From the NCBI GenBank assembly GCA_002299425.1, contig DBNW01000027.1, positions 1-12,853 on the forward strand: DNA of 12,853 bases. The letters are read 5' to 3'. This document shows, one piece after another, positions 6,981 to 12,853 of the stretch (positions within the stretch are counted from its first letter, which is position 1; each line of letters begins with the position of its first letter). Made by a program: the position numbers and the translations under genes. This stretch comes from Methylococcaceae bacterium UBA662 (GTDB lineage: Bacteria; Pseudomonadota; Gammaproteobacteria; Methylococcales; Methylomonadaceae). The notes under the pieces were generated by a model that saw nothing but the letters and a program-made list of their open reading frames with translations, had not been told where the DNA came from and ran no database searches.

Positions 6981-7001
6981 GATCTGCAAGCGCGACCGGC
7001 T

Positions 7002-7205
7002 TCAGTCGGCTTTGATAACGACTAAAGCGTTTTTTCTGTGCGGCAATACCTGGGTTTCATAATCAGTTTTGGCTTCCAGCCAATCTTTGTAATCGTCTTT
7101 AGGCGTAAATTCTCTTGCCAAAGCTTTAAAGTAGGCCGCTTCAGAAATCCATTGCAGGTCTTCAAATAAGGTCGTCATTTTTTGTTGGGGTTGAGTTGTC
7201 GACAT
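7002..7205 (-). CDS. Small DUF2934-like protein
   Basis: A 67-residue soluble protein. The central part (ISEAAYFKALAREF, then DDYKDWLEAKTDYE) resembles the DUF2934 pattern of an I-x-x-x-A-Y helix followed by a D-W-L-x-A helix. No biochemical function is established for that family to my knowledge. The ATG at 7203-7205 is directly preceded by AAAAA and a 6-bp hairpin, with no Shine-Dalgarno sequence; an internal ATG at codon 10 is an alternative start with no better site. It lies 83 bases downstream of the PBP gene on the same strand and is convergent with the PLD-like gene. The protein-like composition and family resemblance make it more likely real than chance, but this is moderate evidence. 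Confidence 0.6.
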   Translation of the reverse strand: MSTTQPQQKMTTLFEDLQWISEAAYFKALAREFTPKDDYKDWLEAKTDYETQVLPHRKNALVVIKAD

Positions 7206-7210
7206 TTTTT

Positions 7211-7229
7211 AGCGGGTCAGTGGCCCGCT
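7211..7229. other. Hairpin abutting the DUF2934-like start
   Basis: AGCGGG (7211-7216) and CCCGCT (7224-7229) form a perfect 6-bp stem with a 7-base loop. On the minus transcript the stem ends 5 A residues before the ATG. It is followed by A, not U, so it is not an intrinsic terminator for the PBP transcript; it might shield the start region. Confidence 0.4.
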
Positions 7230-7253
7230 CGAATGGCTTAAACAGTACTTTTT

Positions 7254-7273
7254 GCACAGTAAAGTGCCTGTGC
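7254..7273. other. Second hairpin between the PBP gene and the DUF2934-like gene
   Basis: GCACAG (7254-7259) and CTGTGC (7268-7273) form a perfect 6-bp stem with an 8-base loop, 15 bases past the PBP stop codon. On the minus strand the stem is followed by AAAAAG, so it lacks the U-run of a terminator; it may be a 3'-end stabilising structure. Confidence 0.3.
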
Positions 7274-7288
7274 GTCTCACTGGCCAGC

Positions 7289-10200
7289 CTAATTCTCTAG
7301 GTTGATCACGTTGGGTTTTAGTATCAGCGGCATCAACGTGGGTTTTAGAAATTTCATGATTTGCACCGGCACCGAGCTGGTAAATTGGTAGTCGCCGGCG
7401 TGGTCGCCTTGCACATAGGCGGTAATGACGCCAAAAAAACGTTCGCCTAGGAAAAAAGTAAACACGGCCGCCCGGCTGATGAATTTTGAGCTAAGTAAGC
7501 GATGGCCTTTGCCCCAGATTTCTTTACGGTGATCGCCCGTGCCGGTTTTGCCGCCGACCGTCAAGGGTTTGCCGTCGGCGTCATTATAAATGCCGTTCAA
7601 CCTAGAGGCCGTGCCGCCCTGGACCACCCCGATCATGGCACTGCGGGCGGCTTGGGCCAATTCGGACGGAAAAATGCGTGTTCCGGCTTCGGAGGGCTTT
7701 TTAAGCACGGTTTCATAGGGGGTGCCTTGGGCAAAATGCAGGCTGTGGAAGCGTACCAAAGGCAGCTTGACGCCGTCATTTAGTAAAATGCCGACCAATT
7801 CGGCTAGGGCGGCGGGCCGGTCGCCCGAGGCACCGATGGAGGTGGCATAAGACGGGGTCAATTTTGCAAAAGGGTAGCCCGTCTTATGCCAAGCTTGGTG
7901 AATTTTTGCGAAGGCCTCGGTCTCCAAAAGTGTCATGATGCGCCGTTGCTGGGCATGGATTTTGTTGCTTTTCCACAGCCAGCGGTACACTTCCTGCCGT
8001 TGCTCGCGGCTGGCAGCCAGCACATCGTTGAGGCTGGGCTTTGGGTGTTCTGTCAAATAGCCCACTAGCCACAGCTCTAAGGGGTGAATTTTGGTGATAT
8101 AGCCTTGGTCTTGCAGGTTGAAAGCGTCCTTGGCATATTTGTCGTATAGACTGTAAATGTCCAGTTTGGAAAACGTCGATTTATCTAAGTGGGTTGCTAG
8201 AAATTTGCCGAAGGCTTGTTCGTCGGCGTTCGGATAAACGGCCCGGAACAACATGGATAGCTTTGCAGGGGTGTGACCAACGCGCCCTACTAGCAGGGCA
8301 AACGCGGCATCGGCGGATTTACCTTGGTACCGGGAGAAAAACTGTTGCAGGTAGACACTGCCCTCGCGGTCAGCAAAACGTTGCAAATACACTTGCCGCT
8401 TCGGATCGTTGGGGTTTTCCAGCCAGCGAGCCAGGCCGTCTGGCTTGTAGAGGTGGTAGTACACTAAATCCCGCATCATGCGGATAAACACTAGATTGAC
8501 TGAATCTTTCAGGGCTTCTCTAACGGTCAGGTTTTTGTGGTTGTCGGTTTTGGAGAAATTGCCGAATGTGTGCAGGCCGCCACCGGTAAAAAAGGCTTCT
8601 CCAGGATTTGCTGAATAAGTTTTGTTGAGCGCATTGGACAATAAGTCCGCACGGCTAACCGTTGGGTGGGCTTTGAGCTGGCCTAAAACCCACTGACTGA
8701 TGTGGTCTTTGCTATGCGGCGTGACTTGCGCTAGTGCTAGCGCCGGTTTACCCCGATAAGTTTCATAAACTTCATTGATCAGTTCCAAATAGTGCACCAG
8801 TGTTCGCAGTTTAGCGGTGGAGCCTAAATCCAAGCGAATGCCTTCGTTGATGTCCAAGTGCTGATCGTAATTGTCGGTTTGTACGCGCAGTAAGTTGCCG
8901 TTTTTGCCGCGTTCATAAAGCAGTAGGCTGTATACGACCGGGGTCATATCGACGTTTTCATTGAGCATCCGTTTGCCGATGATACCGGCCGCTCGGGCTT
9001 GTTCGGGTTCGTTCAACAAATGCAGTTGCTTGGAGACGGCCTGCTGCACCTGGTAGTCTAGGGTGGTCTTGACGGTTAAGTCCAAACGATCCAGAGCGTA
9101 GTGCGACTTGATGCCGAGGGCATGGGCTAGGCGGCTGCGCAAGACTGTCTGGGTTTTTTTGTCGCTGGCAAATTTGTGTGGCAGGGCGACTGGCCTGGGC
9201 GGGCGGCGGGTAGTTTGTTGCAGCGAAGCATCACGCAACCGATCGGAAAGAATGCCTTGTTCGGTCAGCAGGCGTAGGTACTGGTCGGTCAGGTTTTGCA
9301 GGGTACCAAAGCCTTTCCCTAAAAGGTAGGAGGGGCGGCGTTGCGACAGCAGCAAGCTCAAAACTTGCCGGAATGCTTGGGCTTGCTGGCTGGTAATGTT
9401 GGGCGCGCTTAAAGCTCGGTCGCTCAATAATTGGTTGGTTTGGGAGAAATCGGCGTTGAACCAGGCCTTCAGACCATCCCCTAGGCCGTGCACTTCGCCG
9501 TACCCGGGAGCGGCTGACAGGGGCATGGAGTTCAGATAAGACAGGGCAATTTCCTGGCGCATGGCGCGGGTGTCTTGTCCTAGCAAATAGGCCTTGACCG
9601 AGGCGGTACCCATTTGCCGGAATTTGTCGGAAACGGAATTGGTGTAGCCGTGCGGCGAATGCCGGTATTTTTCTATCTGCGTAGCCAGCGTGCTGCCGCC
9701 CGGGAGATTGCCCAGTGCGCCAAGCTTGTGGGCAATCATCTGCAACCCCGCGTAGCCAAGCCGATCCCATTCCACGGCTGGGTTCGCCGTGTAGTTTTCT
9801 TGGTTGAGCAGCTCCCGGTTTTCTATGAATAGCAACGTGTCAAGGATTACCGGGGGGATGGACTGGAAGCTTGGGTAATTAAATCTTGGGTAAATCGCGG
9901 TGAAGATGGGGCGGTTGGAACGGTCTAGGATAGCCAATCCGGCTTGGTTTTTTTCATGGTAGACAGGGAACAAGCCGTAATCGACCAGTTCGGCTAGCCT
10001 AGGTGATAAGGCGGCCTGGGCAGATACGACAAAGCCGCTCGCCTTCAGCCGTTCGGTAATATGAGGCAGCAGCGTGTAGCCTAAGCGTTCGTCGTAAGGG
10101 CCGTATTTGGGGAAACGCACTGACGGGCTTTGCCCAAGCACCAGTTTATAGCTGAGCTGTTGGCTGATTTGGGACAGGTAGCGCGCCTGGTACTTTGAGG

Positions 10201-10309
10201 TTTTTACTTCATCTCTGATTAGATGAACGGTTGCAAATAAAATAATGGCCACAACCAGGACTGTGTAAGCCGTTAAAAACCGGAAAAGAGTCCGCTTGGA
10301 ATTTTGCAT
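7289..10309 (-). CDS. Large class A penicillin-binding protein-like transglycosylase/transpeptidase
   Basis: A membrane-anchored peptidoglycan polymerase of about 1006 residues from the chosen ATG. A single hydrophobic helix (about 11-31) precedes a glycosyltransferase-51 domain: catalytic Glu in FIENREL (E163), GGSTLATQ at 204-211, and RQEIALSYLNSMPLSAAPGYGE. The transpeptidase motifs are all present: SxxK as STAK (S497-K500), SxN as SVN (603-605) and KTGT (921-924). The first GT51 motif is ENREL rather than the usual EDRxF, and about 316 residues separate SVN from KTG, far more than in E. coli PBP1a or PBP1b. It should cross-link cell wall in the periplasm. The start is uncertain: ATG at 10307-10309 (GGA 10 bases upstream), GTG at 10310-10312 (better spacing), or TTG at 10325-10327 overlapping the holA stop. 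It probably shares the leuS-lptE-holA transcript. Confidence 0.88.
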   Translation of the reverse strand: MQNSKRTLFRFLTAYTVLVVAIILFATVHLIRDEVKTSKYQARYLSQISQQLSYKLVLGQSPSVRFPKYGPYDERLGYTLLPHITERLKASGFVVSAQAALSPRLAELVDYGLFPVYHEKNQAGLAILDRSNRPIFTAIYPRFNYPSFQSIPPVILDTLLFIENRELLNQENYTANPAVEWDRLGYAGLQMIAHKLGALGNLPGGSTLATQIEKYRHSPHGYTNSVSDKFRQMGTASVKAYLLGQDTRAMRQEIALSYLNSMPLSAAPGYGEVHGLGDGLKAWFNADFSQTNQLLSDRALSAPNITSQQAQAFRQVLSLLLSQRRPSYLLGKGFGTLQNLTDQYLRLLTEQGILSDRLRDASLQQTTRRPPRPVALPHKFASDKKTQTVLRSRLAHALGIKSHYALDRLDLTVKTTLDYQVQQAVSKQLHLLNEPEQARAAGIIGKRMLNENVDMTPVVYSLLLYERGKNGNLLRVQTDNYDQHLDINEGIRLDLGSTAKLRTLVHYLELINEVYETYRGKPALALAQVTPHSKDHISQWVLGQLKAHPTVSRADLLSNALNKTYSANPGEAFFTGGGLHTFGNFSKTDNHKNLTVREALKDSVNLVFIRMMRDLVYYHLYKPDGLARWLENPNDPKRQVYLQRFADREGSVYLQQFFSRYQGKSADAAFALLVGRVGHTPAKLSMLFRAVYPNADEQAFGKFLATHLDKSTFSKLDIYSLYDKYAKDAFNLQDQGYITKIHPLELWLVGYLTEHPKPSLNDVLAASREQRQEVYRWLWKSNKIHAQQRRIMTLLETEAFAKIHQAWHKTGYPFAKLTPSYATSIGASGDRPAALAELVGILLNDGVKLPLVRFHSLHFAQGTPYETVLKKPSEAGTRIFPSELAQAARSAMIGVVQGGTASRLNGIYNDADGKPLTVGGKTGTGDHRKEIWGKGHRLLSSKFISRAAVFTFFLGERFFGVITAYVQGDHAGDYQFTSSVPVQIMKFLKPTLMPLILKPNVINLEN

Positions 10310-10323
10310 CACCTGATGTTCCG

Positions 10324-11349
10324 TCAATTAGAGGGGCCTGTTCGGATTCCAGCGAACAGCAGGCAAATTTGTTGCAAGGTCTGCCAGGTATCACCGGGTT
10401 CCTGCCCCTTGCTTTGCCGGTCTGCCTTGCTGTTCAAGACTATGATTTCAGACAGGTGGTTCAGGCTGAGCCGGTTTATAGCCGCCCTCACCAAGGGTTT
10501 GCGCGGGTCGTTAATGGCTTGACTTTTTAGTGCTGCCGCCTCTGTGAGACCGCCGACAGTTTGCCATTTTAGTTTAGAGAGTACCCGCGCTTCGCGGCTT
10601 AGCGCCCAAATAACAATGGGTGCGGCAATGCCTTCCTGGTTTAGCGCAGTTAGGATTCTGACCGCTCTTTTGGCATTGGCGGCTAAGCAAGCATCGGCCA
10701 GTTGGTAGACATCAAAACGGGCATTGTCGGTGATGGCAGCCATAAGCTGTTGGGAGCTAACCTGACCGGGGCCGAACCAGGCATGCAGTTTTTCAATTTC
10801 CTGGGCGGCAGCGAGCAGGTTGCCTTCAACACGGCTGGCCAATACCAAGATACTGCTGGGTTCGAGCGTAAGGCCCCGGCTGGACAGCCGTCGCTCCAAC
10901 CAAAGCAGTAGCCCCGCCCAGTCCAACGGCCAGACCTGGCAGATGACCCCGACTCGGTCTAGGGTTTGCCACCACTGGCTTTGGTAGGCGTCTTTTCGCA
11001 CTTTGCCGGCGGTGATCACCAGCAAGGCCTGGTCGCTGACCTTGGTGCAGTATTGGGACAAGGCTTTTGCCCCTCCGTGATCTAGGTTCCCTGACGGTAT
11101 TTTGACATCCAGAAGGGGTTTTCCGGCAAAAATGCACGGAGTGGACGCCGCTTCTAGGAGTAGGTTCCAATTGAATCCGGGCGTGTCGGTCGAAAATACT
11201 TCCCGGTTAGTAAAGCTGGCGGCGCGTCCTGCGGCCCTAACCAGATCCGCCATTTCCCCAAGCTGCAAAGGCTCGTCCCCGGTTAAAAAGTAAATGGGGG
11301 CTAAGTTTTTTTTAAGGCTATCTGCGAGTTGATGCGGCTTAATTGGCAT
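10324..11349 (-). CDS. holA: DNA polymerase III subunit delta
   Basis: A 341-residue clamp-loader subunit, nearly the length of E. coli HolA (343). It opens the beta sliding clamp as part of the gamma/tau complex. The N-terminal pattern PIYFLTGDEPLQLGE is typical of the family, as is the SRVEGNLLAAAQEIEKL stretch in the middle and the C-terminal helical collar domain with NDPRKPLVRAAINRL. Delta lacks a functional Walker motif, and none is seen. The ATG at 11347-11349 lies inside the end of lptE (11-base overlap), with a run of seven C just upstream and no Shine-Dalgarno sequence, suggesting coupling to lptE. The order leuS-lptE-holA is the conserved gammaproteobacterial one; nadD, often next, is absent and a PBP gene takes its place. 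Confidence 0.96.
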   Translation of the reverse strand: MPIKPHQLADSLKKNLAPIYFLTGDEPLQLGEMADLVRAAGRAASFTNREVFSTDTPGFNWNLLLEAASTPCIFAGKPLLDVKIPSGNLDHGGAKALSQYCTKVSDQALLVITAGKVRKDAYQSQWWQTLDRVGVICQVWPLDWAGLLLWLERRLSSRGLTLEPSSILVLASRVEGNLLAAAQEIEKLHAWFGPGQVSSQQLMAAITDNARFDVYQLADACLAANAKRAVRILTALNQEGIAAPIVIWALSREARVLSKLKWQTVGGLTEAAALKSQAINDPRKPLVRAAINRLSLNHLSEIIVLNSKADRQSKGQEPGDTWQTLQQICLLFAGIRTGPSN

Positions 11350-11848
11350 TAGGGGGGGCGGCTTCCAAAATCACGCGGGTGCGGCTGATTAGCATGGTGG
11401 CCGCTTGCTGGTACATCTCATCGCGTATGACTTTTTCTTCATTTTCCGTAGCGATAATATCTTGCTGGCTAAAAAAGAATTCGCGTCTGATTTCTAGGTA
11501 TTGCCGGGGCAACAGCAAGACGTTGTCCGGGCCGGATAATTCGTAGTCGAGCCGGTAGGAAAGTTCCCGTTCATTGATGCGACCTTGTTCGTTAAGCGAT
11601 AAAGGGCGGCTGTCTTCGTGTTCTTTGATAACGCGGATGATTAGTGCGGCTTGTCCGGGGCTAAAGGCAAAACGCCCATCGGCGGGGCGAACGGCTTTTA
11701 ATAGGTGTTCCCGTAACGGCAGTGTTGCTCCCTCAACATACGCCGTTTTTAATGCGGCGGGTATGCTGTAAGTGCCTTGCAGTTGGTAGCTACAAGCCGA
11801 CAACAGCAGTACCAAAAAAAACAACACTATTTTGAGCGGCGCATGCAT
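11339..11848 (-). CDS. lptE: LPS-assembly lipoprotein LptE
   Basis: A 169-residue outer-membrane lipoprotein that plugs and folds the LptD barrel for lipopolysaccharide insertion. It has a lipoprotein signal: hydrophobic residues 5-16 and lipobox LSAC with C19 as the lipidated cysteine. The mature protein starts CSYQLQGTYSIP and contains the family-typical C-terminal block REFFFSQQDIIATENEEKV then RDEMYQQAATMLISR. It is followed by holA with an 11-base overlap and lies 38 bases after leuS, as in E. coli. Sequence similarity in this family is low, so the lipobox, length, C-terminal block and gene order carry the call together. Confidence 0.93.
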   Translation of the reverse strand: MHAPLKIVLFFLVLLLSACSYQLQGTYSIPAALKTAYVEGATLPLREHLLKAVRPADGRFAFSPGQAALIIRVIKEHEDSRPLSLNEQGRINERELSYRLDYELSGPDNVLLLPRQYLEIRREFFFSQQDIIATENEEKVIRDEMYQQAATMLISRTRVILEAAPPNAN

Positions 11849-11886
11849 AGCTTGAAATTTCGCCTCTTGTCCTGCGGGTTGCCCGG

Positions 11887-12853
11887 TTAGATGACAATAT
11901 TGACCAATTTTTTCGGCACGACGATGATCTTTTTTATCGCCTGGCCCTGGATGAACCGTAAAACCTGTTTGTCAGCCAGCGCGGCTTGTTCGATGGCATC
12001 GTTCGATGCCGATGAGGGCAGCGAAATTTTACTCCGCAGCTTGCCGTTTATCTGCACCATCAGCTCTAAGAAATGCCGGGTCAGTGCGGATTCATCAACG
12101 CTAGGCCAGGGTGCATAAACGATGCTTTCAGGGTGTCCTAGTTCCCGCCAAAGCTGCTGGCAAATGTGCGGCGTTATCGGCGACAGCATCAACACAATGG
12201 CTTCTAAGGCTTCTTGGCGGACGGCTTTACCCTGATCCGATGCGTCAGTGAATTTGCCCAAGGCGTTAACCAGCTCCATGTTGGCGGCGATAGCGGTATT
12301 GAAAACCGTTCTTACCCCCATGTCGTGCGTGGTTTTCTGGATGGCTTGGTGTACTTGTCTGCGTAGGGCGTATTGTTCCTGCGTCAGGTTTGCCTGGTCG
12401 AGCACAGCTAGGTCGCCGCCTTTTTGAACATGGGCGTAAACGTGCCGCCACAGGCGCTTTAGAAACCTAAACGCACCTTCCACGCCGCTGTCGGACCATT
12501 CTAAAGATTGCTCAGGCGGTGCCGCAAACATAATGAACAAGCGCACGGTATCAGCCCCGTATTGCTCGATTAGGCCTTGCGGGTCGACGGTGTTGCCCTT
12601 GGACTTTGACATTTTGCTGCCGTCTTTTAACACCATGCCTTGAGTCAGCAGTTTTTTGAACGGCTCAGCTACAGCTAGCAGCCCCTGATCGCGCATCAGC
12701 CGAGTGTAAAAGCGCGCGTACAGCAAATGCAAAATAGCGTGTTCGATGCCGCCGATGTAGTGATCGACGGGTAACCAGTGGTCGGCGCGGGCATCGAGCA
12801 TGGCGCCTGCATCCGTGCAGGCGAAGCTTGCCGCGTCCTGCTTACGCCCCTCG
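11887..12853 (-). CDS. leuS: Leucine--tRNA ligase, C-terminal part (cut by window edge)
   Basis: The enzyme charges tRNA-Leu with leucine in the cytoplasm. The frame encodes about 305 clearly LeuS-like residues from MLDARADHWLPVD to the stop: the block YIGGIEHAILHLLYARF, the KMSKS ATP-binding loop (codons at 12601-12615), YGADTVRLFIMFAAPPEQS, the anticodon-binding region with FNTAIAANMELVNAL, and the C-terminal domain. The leucine-specific insertion found just before KMSKS in E. coli LeuS is missing (GMVLKDGSKMSKS), as in some other bacterial LeuS. The frame stays open to the right edge, but the translation before MLDARAD (EGRKQDAASFACTDAGA) lacks the expected SSWYYAR stretch. The real gene may therefore be interrupted or mis-joined near 12804. 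lptE and holA follow on the same strand. Confidence 0.92.
   Translation of the reverse strand, partial: EGRKQDAASFACTDAGAMLDARADHWLPVDHYIGGIEHAILHLLYARFYTRLMRDQGLLAVAEPFKKLLTQGMVLKDGSKMSKSKGNTVDPQGLIEQYGADTVRLFIMFAAPPEQSLEWSDSGVEGAFRFLKRLWRHVYAHVQKGGDLAVLDQANLTQEQYALRRQVHQAIQKTTHDMGVRTVFNTAIAANMELVNALGKFTDASDQGKAVRQEALEAIVLMLSPITPHICQQLWRELGHPESIVYAPWPSVDESALTRHFLELMVQINGKLRSKISLPSSASNDAIEQAALADKQVLRFIQGQAIKKIIVVPKKLVNIVI
12804..12823. repeat. Palindromic element at the right edge
   Basis: CGCCTGCA (12804-12811) and TGCAGGCG (12816-12823) form a perfect 8-bp stem around the 4-base loop TCCG. It coincides with the point where the leuS translation stops looking like LeuS. This suggests a dispersed palindromic repeat, but only one copy is in the window, so repeat status is inferred. 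Confidence 0.45.

Noticed and set aside
6981..7013. CGACCGGCTTCAGTCGGCT resembling a REP-type palindrome
   Set aside because: Pairing is limited to about 3-4 bp, it overlaps the end of the DUF2934-like gene, and no second copy is in the window.
9231..9770. 179-residue open frame on the minus strand inside the PBP gene
   Set aside because: It is an alternative frame of the GT51 domain coding sequence, Pro/Arg/Ala-rich as expected from a shifted frame in GC-rich DNA.
11350..11362. Run of seven C before holA, similar to the C-run before the DUF29 ATG, as a phase-variable tract
   Set aside because: The tract is short, lies in the lptE coding end, and there is no sign of length variation; probably chance.
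1..12853. CRISPR arrays, tRNA or rRNA genes, transposases, phage genes
   Set aside because: Scanning by eye showed no regularly spaced direct repeats, no tRNA cloverleaf, no rRNA-like sequence and no protein with transposase, integrase or phage features.

Overview
The window looks like a chromosomal segment of a gammaproteobacterium, roughly 52-53% GC. The gene order ruvC-ruvA-ruvB-ybgC-tolQ and leuS-lptE-holA is typical of that class. DUF29 and DUF2934 proteins and a very long class A PBP-like protein would fit a methanotroph of the Methylococcales type. That narrower placement is an inference from protein resemblance and was not tested. CTAG is not avoided here (about 38 copies by eye), unlike in enterobacteria.

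Layout from left to right: the 5' part of tolQ (minus strand, cut by the left edge), ybgC, a DUF29 gene, ruvB, ruvA and ruvC. All are on the minus strand and tightly packed. ruvC/ruvA, ruvA/ruvB and ybgC/tolQ each share a 4-base ATGA stop/start overlap, so this reads as one operon transcribed leftwards. The DUF29 gene is wedged between ruvB and ybgC, which are normally neighbours. Upstream of ruvC, also on the minus strand, lie msrQ and msrP, the periplasmic methionine sulfoxide reductase system. A 271-base divergent intergenic region with short repeats and palindromes separates msrP from the only clear plus-strand gene. That gene encodes a two-HKD phospholipase D-superfamily protein with an unassigned N-terminal region.

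Right of it the minus strand resumes with a small DUF2934-like gene, a ~1000-residue glycosyltransferase-51/transpeptidase protein, holA (DNA polymerase III delta), lptE (LPS-assembly lipoprotein) and the C-terminal part of leuS, which runs off the right edge. The last ~50 bases of the window contain a perfect 8-bp hairpin, and the translated frame there no longer resembles LeuS. The right edge may therefore be a dispersed repeat or an assembly boundary.

Functionally, two conserved housekeeping blocks (Holliday-junction processing plus Tol envelope system; tRNA charging plus LPS assembly plus replication clamp loading) flank a middle block of less conserved genes: msrPQ, the PLD-like gene, the DUF2934-like gene and the PBP. 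Several of these act at the envelope. I see no CRISPR array, tRNA, rRNA, transposase or phage gene. The strongest candidate for something undescribed is the PLD-like protein and its upstream region, but I cannot show that it forms a system with its neighbours.
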